Counted from the first letter of the stretch, positions 8,502 through 18,792 are shown. The stretch: 64,000 bases of DNA from Pseudonocardia hierapolitana (GCF_007994075.1 NZ_VIWU01000001.1:7440001-7504000), one strand, 5' to 3'. Notes: generated from the letters alone by a model not told the origin. Translations and numbers: made by a program.

Positions 8502-9743
8502 CTACAGGTCGCTGAGGGGGACGGCCGGGTCGGCCAGCCGGGCGGGGTCGATCCGAGCGCCGGAGCGGACGATCCGCTCGATGTCCTCGGCGACGTCCCA
8601 GATGTTGACGTTCATCCCGGCCAGCACGCGCCCGTCGGCGAGCCAGAAGGCGATGAACTCCCGGCCCGGGACGTCGCCGCGGAACACCACCTGGTCGTAG
8701 CCGCCCGGCTCGGCGTGGCCCGTGTACTCCATGCCGAGGTCGTACTGGTCGGTGAAGAAGTACGGCACGCGGTCGTACCCGACATCCTGGCCGAGCATCG
8801 AGCGCGCCGCCGCAGGACCGCCGTTGAGCGCGTTGGACCAGTGCTCGACCCGGACGCGGCGGTGGAGCAGCGGGTTGTCGGCGTTGGCCACGTCGCCTGC
8901 GGCGTAGACGTCCGGGTCCGACGTCCGGAGCGCCGCGTCGACGAGCACGCCGTCGTCGACCGCGAGTCCGGCGGCCTGCGCCAGCTCGACCGCCGGGGTG
9001 ATGCCGACGCCGACGACCACCGCGTCGGCGGGCACGGACGAGCCGTCGTCGAGCGTCACCGACGCGACGCGACCACCCTCACCGACGATCTCGCGCACGC
9101 CGGTGCCGAGCCGCAGGTCCACCCCGCGCTCGGTGTGCAGGTCGGCGAACACCTGGGCGACCTCGTCGCCGAGCACCCGTCGCAACGGCAGCGCGTCGAT
9201 CTCGACGAGGGTGACCGCGGCGCCGTGCGTCCGGGCCGCGGCCGCGACCTCCAGGCCGATCCAGCCGGCGCCGACGACGACCACCCGCGCGCCCTCGACG
9301 AGCACGCCGCGCAGCGCGTCGGAGTGCTCGATGCGGCGCAGGTAGTGGACGCCCTCCAGGTCGGCCCCTGGCACCTGCAGCCTGCGTATCACCGATCCCG
9401 TGGTGAGCAGCAGCTTGTCGTAGGCCAGCCGCTCCCCGGTGTCGAGCGTGACGGAGTGGGCCCCGGGATCGAGCGACTCGGCCCGCACCCCGGTGCGCAG
9501 CTCGATGCCCTGCTTGTCGTACCAGGGGCGGTCGTGCACGAACGCCGTGGACCGCTCGTCGCTGCCCAGCAGGTAGCCCTTCGACAGCGGGGGCCGCTCG
9601 TACGGGGGCTCGGGCTCCTCGCCGACGAGCACCACCCGCCCCGCGAAGCCCTCCTCCCGCAGCGTCTCCGCCGCCTTCGCGCCGGCCAGGCTCGCGCCGA
9701 CGATGACGAACGTGCGGTCGTCCTGGGTTGCCGATGCGGTCAT
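8502..9743 (-). CDS. FAD/NAD(P)-dependent ferredoxin reductase-like oxidoreductase
   Basis: A 413-residue flavoprotein of the pyridine nucleotide-disulfide oxidoreductase class I group without the redox disulfide, like rubredoxin/ferredoxin reductases that feed electrons to P450s or dioxygenases. It has an FAD-binding GASLAG motif near residue 16, the NAD(P)-binding VVVGAGWIGLE motif near 150, and the second FAD motif with YAAGDVA near 280. The C-terminal domain matches the reductase dimerisation domain. The ATG start has an AGGTGG site upstream. No ferredoxin or oxygenase gene lies next to it. It ends one base from the LacI stop codon, so read-through between the two convergent genes is likely. 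Confidence 0.9.
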   Translation of the reverse strand: MTASATQDDRTFVIVGASLAGAKAAETLREEGFAGRVVLVGEEPEPPYERPPLSKGYLLGSDERSTAFVHDRPWYDKQGIELRTGVRAESLDPGAHSVTLDTGERLAYDKLLLTTGSVIRRLQVPGADLEGVHYLRRIEHSDALRGVLVEGARVVVVGAGWIGLEVAAAARTHGAAVTLVEIDALPLRRVLGDEVAQVFADLHTERGVDLRLGTGVREIVGEGGRVASVTLDDGSSVPADAVVVGVGITPAVELAQAAGLAVDDGVLVDAALRTSDPDVYAAGDVANADNPLLHRRVRVEHWSNALNGGPAAARSMLGQDVGYDRVPYFFTDQYDLGMEYTGHAEPGGYDQVVFRGDVPGREFIAFWLADGRVLAGMNVNIWDVAEDIERIVRSGARIDPARLADPAVPLSDL

Positions 9744-9833
9744 GGCCCACCTGCCGTGCCTCGGGCGGTCGATCGACCCATTCGAGCACGTGAACCAGGC
9801 GCCTGCCACCCGCGATGCGGCTACGTTGGTCCC

Positions 9834-10415
9834 GTGACCGAGCCCGGTGGGGCCGAGCGGCTCGTGTTCTTCACCGACGCCGTGGTCGCGATCGCGATCA
9901 CGCTGCTGGTGCTGCCGCTGGTGGACGCGGTCGGCGAGGCGGTGGACGCCGGGCGGAGCGCCACCGAGGTGATCACGGGCAACCTCGGCCAGTTCTTCAG
10001 CTTCCTGCTCAGCTTCGCGGTGATCGCCCGGCTGTGGTCGGCGCACCACCGGCTCTTCGACGGGGTGACCACCGCGTCCCGCCGCGTCGTCGGGCTGAAC
10101 ATGCTGTGGCTGCTGACGATCGTCGTGCTGCCGTTCCCCACGGAGATGATCGGTGGCTACGGCGAGGACTGGTTCACGGCCGTGCTCTACATCGGCTCGA
10201 TCCTGGCCAGCAGCGCCTGCCTCACGGCGCTCAGCGTTGCGATCCGCGGCCGGCTCGTCGGCGGTGCGGGGAGCATGACCGCCCTGCTCGCGCTGGCGCT
10301 CCTGGTGGCCGCGTTCGTCCCCGGTGTCCGGTACCTGGCGCTGCTGCTGTTGTTCCTGGCACCTCTGGTCGAGCGGCTGTGGCAGCGCTGGCGTCCCGAC
10401 TATTGGGCCGCCTGA
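9834..10415 (+). CDS. TMEM175/DUF1211-family membrane protein
   Basis: A 193-residue integral membrane protein of the DUF1211 (TMEM175) family, whose characterised bacterial members are potassium-selective channels. The family signature at the start of the first helix is present as RLVFFTDAVVAIAITLLVL (the common form is R-x3-FSD). About six hydrophobic segments follow, one fewer cysteine- or charge-rich loop than in longer homologues. The GTG start lies about 90 bp from the divergent FAD-reductase gene; the assignment as a K+ channel is by family only. It stands alone, with no obvious partner. Confidence 0.85.
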   Translation: MTEPGGAERLVFFTDAVVAIAITLLVLPLVDAVGEAVDAGRSATEVITGNLGQFFSFLLSFAVIARLWSAHHRLFDGVTTASRRVVGLNMLWLLTIVVLPFPTEMIGGYGEDWFTAVLYIGSILASSACLTALSVAIRGRLVGGAGSMTALLALALLVAAFVPGVRYLALLLLFLAPLVERLWQRWRPDYWAA

Positions 10416-10587
10416 GCCCGGGGGCCCCGCCACCGCACGCCGGTGACCGCGAGCACGGGAGCGGCCGCCGTGCCGGTCGCGCGCCCGTGCCCGCCTCCGC
10501 CCGGATGCGCGTATCTGCGGCTCGGGCGCCGCCCTCTCCGATGTGGGGCCGGACGGCGTGGTCCGGGTGGGTCGTCGAGGAGGCGCC

Positions 10588-12278
10588 ATGGCGCGGCGGG
10601 TAGACGAGGACCAGACCAACCGGCTGCTCGGCCACATCCTGACCCCGCGCGAGCCGTTCGGACCGCGCGCCACGGAGACCGTCGTCGACGGGGGAGCTCT
10701 CGACCCGGAAGCGGTCGACTCGGGAGAGGCGGCGCTCGCCAAGCTGTTCGACCGCAGCAACCTCATCTACGCGCAGGTGTCCGCGGGGTCTCGCCCGACG
10801 TACATCATCGGGCGCAAGGGCGCCGGGAAGACGACGTTCCTGCGGGGCGCTGCCAGTGACCGTGGTCATAAGCAGGTGATGCTGCGCACCGCCACGGTCT
10901 ACGCCGAGATGGTGGCGGTACTGAACCACTACCGCCAGGTGCGCCGCAGCCCGCTGTTCGTCCCGCAGGCGGCCGAGATCTGGTTGGCGCTCTTCGACCA
11001 CGTCGCGCTGTTCCACGCGTGCGACACCGCGGTGTCGGACGATCCGCCGGACGAGCTGCAGGTGATGTGGGACTACCTCGCGGCCCCGCCGTACTGCCGT
11101 TCGGATGCCACGTCGGTGGTCGAGCGGTTCCTCGCCGAGCTCCAACGCCGGATCGAGGACCCGTCGGTGCGGGGGGTGCGTGAGCTCGTCGACGGGATGG
11201 AACGCGGCGGGATCGCCTTCGGCCGCGTCCGTCCGGCGCTGCGCGCGCTCATGGCCCGCAGGCCCGAGCGGCTGACGATCGTGATGGACAACCTCGAGGA
11301 CCTGCACGCGCGGATCTTCGAGCTCGAGGAGGTGCTCGCCGGTCTGTTCCACGCGGTCGGGCTGGCCGTCACCCACCACGGCAGCGGCCGGCCGTTCGGC
11401 CTGCAGCTCTGCCTCCCGTCGGAGCTGTGGGACCAGATCCACCGGGTCTCGGCCAACCCCGAGAAGGACTTCGCGGGCAACTACCTGACCATCTACTGGA
11501 CCGCCCGGAGCTGCTGCACCTCGCCGGCACCCGCTACCGGCTGTTCCTGCAGACCCACCACCCGCGTGAGTTCGAGACGCTCGCCGCGTGCGCGTCGGGC
11601 GCCGACGAGCCCGATGTGGGGCTCCTGCGCGCCGCGCTACCCGATCTCGTTGGTGACGGCGGAGCCGAGGAGGATCCGCTCGCCTACCTCCTCCGCCACA
11701 CCCAGCTCCTGCCCCGGCACCTGATCGAGGTCCTGAACAGCGTGTTCACCGCGCCGGTACCGGACTCTGCCCCGTGGGCGGTGACGCAGGAGGCGGTGCG
11801 GGTGGGGACCCGCGCCGCCGAGGGCATCGTCCTCAAAGGGATCTTCGCCGCGCACCGGGCGACCCACCCGTCCGCCCCGGAGGCGATCAAGCGCCTCGCC
11901 CACCGCCTCGACGTCTGCTTCGCGGCGAGGAACCTGCGCCGGGTGTTCAACCAGGAAGGCATCAGGGCGGTCACCGGGAGCGACTTCGACGACTTCGTCG
12001 AGATGCTCTTCACCCTCGGCGTCATCGGCGTCAAGGTCGACGAGACGACGCGCTACCACAAGGCGCACTTCCAGTACACGTTCGACGCGCCGCTGAACGC
12101 CCAGGAAGACGCCGACGAGCTGTGCTTCCACCCGCTGTTCACGCGGTACCTGTTCGAGCGCTCGGCACTCCGGAACCGGTCCACCGTCGTGAAGCCGACC
12201 TATCCGTACGGATCCGACCCCCGCGACGGGGACTACCGGGCCCGGCTCGGCTACGCGGCCGCGTCGGGACGGAGCTGA
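10588..12278 (+). pseudogene. P-loop ATPase, frameshifted (-1) near 11,504
   Basis: Two overlapping frames together encode one protein of about 563 residues. The first part has a Walker A motif, GRKGAGKTT (about residues 75-83), and a Walker B-like LTIVMDNLED, resembling the Sll1717-type P-loop ATPases. The similarity of the sequence continues in the -1 frame from PELLHLAGTRYRLFLQ onward. The break is at a CCCGG stretch around 11,501-11,508, where one lost C would explain it, so it may be a sequencing error, a true pseudogene or, less likely, recoding. The ATG has a GAGGAGG site. The next gene, a patatin, starts one base after the stop and has a second break of the same sign. Function is unknown; a regulatory or defence NTPase is possible. 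Confidence 0.75.
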
Positions 12279-12279
12279 C

Positions 12280-14495
12280 ATGGCACTCGCACCCCGTTCC
12301 AGCACACCGGCGCGCAGCACCGAGGACGAGTACCGCGCACCGGCACCGGTCGGCCGGCGCATCGGTATCGCGCTCTCCGGTGGCGGGATCCGGTCCGCCG
12401 CCTTCAACCTCGGCGCTCTGCAGGCGCTCCGGGAGCAGCGGGTGCTCGCCAACGCGGAGTACCTGGCCGCGGTCTCCGGCGGCAACTACATCGCGAGCGC
12501 CCTCACCATCTCGCACGCGTACGCCGATCCCGGCTGCGAGAACGGAAGCCGATGTGGGCGCACGGCTCGCCGGAGGAGAGCTACCTGCGCAGATCCACCA
12601 ACTACCTCGCCCCCGGCTACGTCGGGCGGGTCTGGCTCGGGGCGAGCGTGCTCAGCGGGTTCGTGCTGAACTACCTCCCGTTCCTGCTCAGCGCGTTCAT
12701 CATCGGCCGGTGCGTGGGCTGGCTGGTGAACGTGCAGGGCATCGAGCTCGCCGACCTGCGACTCGACGGGCTCGCGCTACCGCCGTCCGGACTGCTGCGC
12801 GGCCTGCTCCTGGTGATCGCCGGGTGCGTCGCGACGGCGGTGGTGCTGGTGGTCGTGCGCAGGCTGCGCGACGGGCGGTACGGCGTCAGCGGCTACGGCA
12901 AGTCCAAGACCGAGCCGATCGCGGCCCGCGCGCTCGCCGTCGCCGGTCTCGCCGCCGTCCTCCTGGTGCTGCCCGCCATGGCGCAGGCGTACGGGACGGT
13001 GTCCCGGTTCGTGCTCGAACGGGGCCTCGGTGAAGCGCCCACGGCTTTCGACACGACGCGCGGGAGGATCGTCATCGCGGTGGGATGGCTGTTGCTGACG
13101 CTCGCGGTGGCCGTCGCGGCGCTCGTGCTCAGCCGCAGGCTCCGGGCCCGGAGGCTGATGCTGGTCCTGTCGGCGCTCGGTGGCGCAGGCCTGCTGCTGG
13201 TGCCCCTGCTCTCGGCGCTCGAGTACACCGCGCGACGGGGCGTCCAGTCGGCGTCCGACGGCGTCGCGGTCGGCGTGGCGCTGGCCGTGGTGGTCGTCAT
13301 GGGGATCACCGTCCACAACCGGCGCTACTCGCTGCACCTGTTCTACCGCGAGCGGCTCAACAACGCGTTCGCCCTGCGACGCAGCCGCGACGAGTTCGGT
13401 GAGGTGATCGCCGACCCGCTGCCCTACCAGGAGCGCCTCGACTTCTCCAAGATCGGCGAGAAGCTGGCGGACCGCGGCGAACGGCTGCCCCGGCTCGTCG
13501 TGTGCTGCGCGGTCAACGCGACGAGCGACGAGGTGCCGGTGGGGCGGTTCGCGGAGTCGTTCACGTTCGAGCACGACACCTGCGGCGGGCCGCGGTTCGG
13601 CTACCCGGAGACCTCCCGGTTCGAGAAGGGCAACGGCCCCCTCGGGACCGAACTGACCCTCCCGTCGATCATGGCGGTGTCCGGGGCGGCACTGTCCCCG
13701 CTGATGGGGCGGTTCACCTACCCGCCGCTGCGCTTCCTGATGGCGCTCACGAACATCCGGCTCGGGGTGTGGATCCCGAACCCGACGCACCCGTGCTGGA
13801 ACGTCGATCGGGCGCCGGCGCGCGGCAGACTCGAGCGGATCCGCAGGTCGATCGTCGACGGCTGGCGGGAGCCCGGCGCGCTGTACGTCCTGCGGGAGGC
13901 GCTCGGCACCCTCACGCTGAAGCGCCGCTTCATCTACCTGACCGACGGCGGCCACTGGGAGAACCTCGGTCTCGTCGAGCTGCTGCGCAGGCGCTGCACG
14001 GACGTGCTGTGCTTCGACGCCAGCGCCGACCAGACCGGCGCCGGGCAGGACCTCGGGCGCGCGATCGCGCTGGCCCGCAGCGACCTCGCGGCCGACGTCG
14101 ACCTGGACCCCCGCCGCGTGCTGCCCGGCGCCGACGGTTGCAGCGCGGACGTGGCCGTGCGCGGCACGATCCACTACCCGGACCGGCGCGAGGGCAGGCT
14201 CGTCTACGCCAAGGCGACGCTCGCGGCCGGTGCGAGCTGGGACCTGCATGCGTTCAAGGCGCGCGACGGCCGGTTCCCGAACCACTCGACGAGCCAGCAG
14301 ATCTTCACCGACGAGCAGTTCGAGGCCTACCGGAGCCTGGGGCACGCCGCAGGCAGGCGTGCGGTGGAGCTGTTGAACATCCCACCGGCCCACCTCGCCG
14401 ACCCGGCGTCGTCCAACGGGCGCCCGGTCAGCCACGGGCCGCTGCTCGTCGACCGGGCAGCGGAGATGGGCTCCGGCTACCATCCCGAAGGATGA
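12280..14495 (+). pseudogene. polytopic patatin-like phospholipase, frameshifted (-1) near 12,545
   Basis: Reconstructed across one -1 frameshift, this is a patatin-like serine acyl hydrolase of about 738 residues. The oxyanion loop GGGIR is at residues 34-38, the nucleophile S66 is in AAVSGGNY, and the catalytic aspartate is in LTDGGHWENLG near the C-terminal third. Between them lie about six hydrophobic segments, so the catalytic halves are split by a membrane domain. The frames switch between CENG and PMWAHGSPEESYLRR. With both catalytic residues intact the reading frame would be functional if the shift is a sequence error. It follows the ATPase by one base and overlaps the esterase start (ATGA), so ATPase, patatin and esterase form one transcription unit. 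Confidence 0.78.
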
Positions 14496-15235
14496 GGCGG
14501 CGCAGCATCGACCTGTGGTCGCCTGCGATCGGCTCCTCCGGCTCCGTCGTGGCCTACGGCCACTGGGGGCGTCCGGTCATCGTGTTCCCCGCCGAGGCCG
14601 GCCGCGCGGGCGACTTCGAGTCGCACGGCATGGTCGATGCCGTCGCCGACCTGCTCGACGCCGGCCGGATCAAGCTCTACTGCGTCGACAGCTACGACTC
14701 GCAGTCGTGGTCGAACCGGGCGATCCCCCTCGAGGAGCGCGCGCGGCGCCACGGCGCGTACGAGTCCTGGATCGTCAACCAGGTCGTGCCGTGGATCCAC
14801 GAGGACTGCGGCGGGCCGCTCCCGATCCTCACGACCGGCCCGAGCATGGGTGCCTACCACGCCGCGAACTTCACGCTCCGCCGCGGCGACCTGTTCCCCC
14901 GGGCACTGTGCCTCTCGGGCAACTACGACATGAGCGCCCTGTACGGGTGGGGCGAGCAGGGCGACGCGTTCTACTTCCAGAACCCGATCGCGTACGTCGC
15001 CAACCTGCACGGCGACCCCCTGCAGTGGCTGCGCGGGCAGGTGCACCTCGTGCTCGTCGTCGGGCAGGGCATGTGGGAGGACACCACCGGCGCCGAGGCG
15101 AGCACGCGGCGGCTCGCCGGCCTGCTCGCGGAGAAGGGCATCCCGCACGAGCTGGACGTGTGGGGACACGACGTGTCGCACGACTGGCCGTGGTGGCGCC
15201 GCCAGCTCGCGCACCACCTGCACCGCTCGACCTAG
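14492..15235 (+). CDS. alpha/beta-hydrolase esterase (esterase D-like), cluster esterase A
   Basis: A 247-residue cytoplasmic alpha/beta-hydrolase. The nucleophile elbow GPSMGAYHAANF puts the serine at about 118; an acidic residue and the histidine in WGHDVSHDWPWW near the C-terminus complete the triad. The family cleaves esters and sometimes transfers acyl groups, and this subgroup recurs beside ATP-grasp genes in actinomycetes. Its ATG overlaps the patatin stop (ATGA), and the following ATP-grasp gene starts only 23 bases later, so hydrolase and ligase are likely co-produced. It may release or proofread the product of the ligases. Substrate is unknown. Confidence 0.88.
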   Translation: MRRRSIDLWSPAIGSSGSVVAYGHWGRPVIVFPAEAGRAGDFESHGMVDAVADLLDAGRIKLYCVDSYDSQSWSNRAIPLEERARRHGAYESWIVNQVVPWIHEDCGGPLPILTTGPSMGAYHAANFTLRRGDLFPRALCLSGNYDMSALYGWGEQGDAFYFQNPIAYVANLHGDPLQWLRGQVHLVLVVGQGMWEDTTGAEASTRRLAGLLAEKGIPHELDVWGHDVSHDWPWWRRQLAHHLHRST

Positions 15236-15258
15236 TGGCTAGCGAGGAGGAGGGGCCG

Positions 15259-16512
15259 TTGAACCGACACCTGATCGGGCTGCTGCTCGGAACCGAGGAG
15301 GACTGGCCCACCGCCTTCGAGACGATCGTGCGCCGGATGGGCCCGGTGCGCGCGGGGGCGGGCGAGGAGCACGGCTTCGACGTCGAGCGGATCACCATCG
15401 AGCCGTTCGACCTGCGCGCCAAGCCCCGCTACGACCTGGTGATCGACCGGCTGGCCTACTGGTACTACGTCCCGCGCGAGTGGCTGAAGAAGATCGCGCT
15501 CATGGACGACGTGTACCTGCTCAACAGCCCGTTCACGTTCCAGTCCATGGAGAAGCACGCCGCGTACTGCGCGATGATGCGGCTCGGGCTCAAGGTGCCC
15601 GACACCGTCCTCGTGCCGTTCAAGGACCCGCCCGACCACGCCAAGTTCGCCTACACCGCGAACCGCTACAACAAGCCGTTCGACCTCGAGGCCATCGCCG
15701 AGCGCATGGGCTATCCGCTGTTCATGAAGCCCTACGACGGCGGGGCCTGGGTCGGCGTCACCCGCATCACCGACCCGGCCGACCTGCGCGCCGCCTACGA
15801 CTCGTCCGGCCAGCGGCTCATGCACCTGCAGAAGGCGGTGGAGGGCTACGACGTGTTCGCCCGGTCCCTCACCATCGGCGCGGAGACGATGGTGATGAAG
15901 TTCCGGCCCGAGCTGCCGATGCACGACCGCTACGAGGTGACCTACGAGTTCCTCGACCCCGAGGTCGGTGACGAGGTCGTGACGATCTCGCGGCTGATCA
16001 ACGCGTTCTTCCGGTGGGAGTTCAACTCCTGCGAGAACCTGATCTCCGGGACCGAGGTGTACCCGATCGACTACGCCAACGCCTGCCCGGACGTGGCGCT
16101 GACGTCACTGCACTACTACTTCCCCTGGGCCATGACGGCGCTGGTGCGCTGGTCGGTGTTCTCGCTCGTCACGGGGCGCAAGCCGCGCCTCGACCTGAGC
16201 ATGGCGAACTACTTCGCGATCGCGGACCGGCAGGACCTGTCGTACCAGGAGAAGCTCGCGGGGTACCGCAAGCTTGCGGACGAGTACTTCGAGACCGACC
16301 GCTACCTCGACTTCTGCGAGAGCCGGATGGCCCACGTCGGCGAGGTCGTGCTGGCGTGGGTCGACAGCCAGGACTTCGACGACCTGCTCGTCGAGACCGT
16401 CCGGAGCACCTACCCGCCGGAGGAGCACGACCGGTTCATCGCGCACTTCCGCGGCCTCGTCGGGCTGTGGGTGCGGGACGAGAAGGGGGCCTCGTCGGCG
16501 CTACCCTCGTAG
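15259..16512 (+). CDS. ATP-grasp ligase A
   Basis: A 417-residue ATP-grasp enzyme, the fold that joins a carboxylate to an amine or thiol through an acyl-phosphate. The ATP-binding core around GYPLFMKPYDGGAWVGV (about residues 155-170) and the later NSCENLISGTEVYPIDYANA segment with metal-binding acidic/asparagine residues are seen. Its N-terminal domain differs from the three other ATP-grasp genes of this cluster, so it is not a recent duplicate. I chose TTG with a GGAGGAGGGG ribosome-binding site; an in-frame GTG 24 bases upstream overlaps the esterase stop. Both substrates are unknown. It is probably co-transcribed with esterase A. Confidence 0.85.
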   Translation: MNRHLIGLLLGTEEDWPTAFETIVRRMGPVRAGAGEEHGFDVERITIEPFDLRAKPRYDLVIDRLAYWYYVPREWLKKIALMDDVYLLNSPFTFQSMEKHAAYCAMMRLGLKVPDTVLVPFKDPPDHAKFAYTANRYNKPFDLEAIAERMGYPLFMKPYDGGAWVGVTRITDPADLRAAYDSSGQRLMHLQKAVEGYDVFARSLTIGAETMVMKFRPELPMHDRYEVTYEFLDPEVGDEVVTISRLINAFFRWEFNSCENLISGTEVYPIDYANACPDVALTSLHYYFPWAMTALVRWSVFSLVTGRKPRLDLSMANYFAIADRQDLSYQEKLAGYRKLADEYFETDRYLDFCESRMAHVGEVVLAWVDSQDFDDLLVETVRSTYPPEEHDRFIAHFRGLVGLWVRDEKGASSALPS

Positions 16513-16571
16513 CTCGTCTCGCCGAGCTACGCACACTGACCGGGCTCCCGGGCCGATCGTCGGGTGGAGTC

Positions 16572-17273
16572 GTGGACGCTGACGTACGCCGCGCCATCGC
16601 GATGTCCCACTTGCGTGGGCTGCCGCCGCCGGTCCTCGCCGACCTGGTGGCGGGAGCGGTCAGGTCGAAGGTCCCGGCAGGAGCGGTCACGCACCGGGAG
16701 GGCGAGGGCGCCCCGCACATCGAGCTGGTCGTGTCCGGCGTCGTGCGGGTGTTCGTGACCGCGCCCGACGGCCGGACGATGACCATCCGGTACTGCCGGT
16801 CCGGCGCGTTGATCGGCGTGATGTCGCTGTTCTCGGCGGGGTTCACGCTGCCCGCGACGATCCAGGCGCTCGTCGACGCGGATGTGCTGCGGCTCTCTCC
16901 GAGGGTGGCGCGCACCGCCGTCGAACGAGACGTGCGGGTGGCCAGGGCGCTGCTCGCCGAGCAGAGTGAACGAGCCCTGAACTTCGTCCACGAGATCGCG
17001 GGCGGCGCGTTCGCGACGATGCGGCAGCGGGTGGCACGGCACCTGCTCGACCTCGCCTCGGAGCGGGCGAGCGAGTGCGCGGGGGGTCATGAGCTCGCTG
17101 CGCCGGTCACCCAGCGGGAGCTGGCGGACGCGGTCGGCACGGTGCGGGAGGTCGTCGTGCGGGTGCTGCGGGAGCTGCGCGGCGACGGACTGGTGCGGAC
17201 CGAGCGGGATCGGATCGTCCTCGTCGACCCGGAGCACCTGACCCAGGAGCTGGGGTGGAACCGATGTTCCTGA
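16572..17273 (+). CDS. Crp/Fnr-family transcriptional regulator
   Basis: A 233-residue regulator with an N-terminal cyclic-nucleotide-binding-type jelly roll (about residues 20-135, GAVTHREGEGAPHIELVVSG) and a C-terminal Crp-type winged helix (TQRELADAVGTVREVVVRVL). The effector-contacting arginine typical of cAMP receptors is not evident, so the ligand may differ. A GTG preceded by GGAG is used; longer in-frame starts would overlap the ATP-grasp gene. It lies between ATP-grasp A and the flavin oxidase and could be the local regulator of the cluster, but this is only from position. Confidence 0.85.
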   Translation: MDADVRRAIAMSHLRGLPPPVLADLVAGAVRSKVPAGAVTHREGEGAPHIELVVSGVVRVFVTAPDGRTMTIRYCRSGALIGVMSLFSAGFTLPATIQALVDADVLRLSPRVARTAVERDVRVARALLAEQSERALNFVHEIAGGAFATMRQRVARHLLDLASERASECAGGHELAAPVTQRELADAVGTVREVVVRVLRELRGDGLVRTERDRIVLVDPEHLTQELGWNRCS

Positions 17274-17304
17274 CAGGGCGGGCGCCGACGTCGACACTTC
17301 CGGG

Positions 17305-18720
17305 ATGGCGACCCCGGCGAGAACGGCCCACGAGTCGGTCCGGCTCGACCGGCCTGCTGTCGAGGAGCTCGCAACCGGCCTCCGCGGCGAGCTGATCGGT
17401 CCCGACGACCCCGCGTACGACGAGCACCGACGGGTCTGGAACGGGTCGATCGACCGGCATCCGGCGCTCATCGCCCGGTGCACCGGCGTGGAGGACGTCG
17501 TGGCGGCGGTCGGCTTCGCCAGGACCCACGGCCTGCTCGTCGCGGTCCGGGGCGGCGGGCACAGCTTCCCGGGCTACTCCGCCTGCGATGCAGGCATGGT
17601 CATCGACCTGTCGCCGATGAAGCGGATCCGGGTCGACCCCGCGACCCGGACCGCCCGCGTCGGTGCCGGCGTCCTTCTCGGCGAGCTGGACCGGGAGACG
17701 CAGGCGCACGGGCTCGCGGTACCGGCCGGGATCGTCACGCACACCGGGATCGCCGGGCTCACCCTGGGCGGTGGGATCGGCTGGATCATGCGCAAGTACG
17801 GCCTGACGATCGACAACCTGCTCTCGGTGGAGATGGTCACCGCCGACGGCGAGTCCGTGACGGCGAGCGAGACCCGCAACGCCGACCTGTTCTGGGGGGT
17901 GCGGGGTGGTGGCGGGAACTTCGGGATCGTCACCGAGTTCGAGTTCCGCCTGCACCCGGTGGGGCCGCAGGTCTACGCAGGCCCGGTCTTCTGGGCGATG
18001 GAGCACGCTCCCGAGGTCCTGCGCTTCTACCGCGACTGGGTCGCCGGCTGCCCCGACGAGCTGATGACGATCGTGGTGCAGCGGAGGGCGCCCGCGCTGC
18101 CGGTCGTCCCCGCCGAGGTCGTCGGCCGGCACGTCATCGCCGTCGTCGCCTGCTGCACCGGCCCCCTCGACGAGGCGGAACGCGTGCTGCGCCCGTTGAA
18201 GGAGTTCGGGCGCCCGGTGCTGGACCTGTGTGCGCCCAAGCCGTACCTGGTGCACCAGTCGATGTTCGATCCGAGCTTCCGCCACGGCTGGTGGTACTAC
18301 TTCCGGGCATGTGACGTCGCAGAGCTCGGCGACGACCTGATCGACACCATGGCCGAGTACGGCAGCCGGATCGTCTCGCCGATCACCTCCGTCGCGCTGT
18401 GGCAGATGGGTGGGGCCGTCGCCCGCGCGGACGAGAACCGGACCGCCTTCAACGGACGCACCGCCGGCTTCACGTTCAACATCAACGGCAACAGCACGAC
18501 GTCCGACGGCTTCGACGCGGAACGGGAATGGGCGCGCGCGTACTGGTCGGCGCTCGCGCCGCACCACTCGGGTGTCTACGTGAACTTCCTGATGGACGAG
18601 GGCGAGGAGCGCGTTCGACAGGCGTACGGCGCGGCGAAGTACGACCGGCTCAAGGCGCTCAAACGCAGGTACGACCCGCACAACCTCTTCCGGCTCAACC
18701 AGAACATCTCGCCCGAGTAG
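17305..18720 (+). CDS. FAD-linked oxidase with BBE domain
   Basis: A 471-residue vanillyl-alcohol-oxidase-type flavoprotein: PCMH FAD-binding domain (about residues 50-220) and a C-terminal berberine-bridge domain ending YDPHNLFRLNQNI. The histidine expected to hold FAD covalently is H86 in VRGGGHSFPG; the second, cysteinyl, attachment site of bicovalent members seems absent because GIAGLTLGGGIGW has no cysteine. Members oxidise sugars, alcohols or secondary metabolites. No signal peptide is seen, so it acts inside the cell. It follows the Crp gene by 31 bp and may share its transcript. Its link to the ligases around it is open: it could oxidise an intermediate or be an independent gene. Confidence 0.9.
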   Translation: MATPARTAHESVRLDRPAVEELATGLRGELIGPDDPAYDEHRRVWNGSIDRHPALIARCTGVEDVVAAVGFARTHGLLVAVRGGGHSFPGYSACDAGMVIDLSPMKRIRVDPATRTARVGAGVLLGELDRETQAHGLAVPAGIVTHTGIAGLTLGGGIGWIMRKYGLTIDNLLSVEMVTADGESVTASETRNADLFWGVRGGGGNFGIVTEFEFRLHPVGPQVYAGPVFWAMEHAPEVLRFYRDWVAGCPDELMTIVVQRRAPALPVVPAEVVGRHVIAVVACCTGPLDEAERVLRPLKEFGRPVLDLCAPKPYLVHQSMFDPSFRHGWWYYFRACDVAELGDDLIDTMAEYGSRIVSPITSVALWQMGGAVARADENRTAFNGRTAGFTFNINGNSTTSDGFDAEREWARAYWSALAPHHSGVYVNFLMDEGEERVRQAYGAAKYDRLKALKRRYDPHNLFRLNQNISPE

Positions 18721-18742
18721 GTCGACGCGCTCCGGTCACGAT

Positions 18743-18792
18743 CAAGGGCGGATGGGCGCATTCGGAGATCGACCGACGACCGTTCGCCCTTG
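18743..18792. terminator. possible bidirectional terminator
   Basis: CAAGGGCG and CGCCCTTG form an 8-bp perfect inverted repeat with a 34-base loop in the 168-bp gap between two convergent genes. The loop is long, so it is a weak candidate. I see no other coding or RNA signal in the gap. Confidence 0.25.

Noticed and set aside
11496..11512. Programmed -1 frameshifting in the ATPase gene
   Set aside because: No X-XXY-YYZ heptamer; the simplest reading is a missing C in a C/G run.
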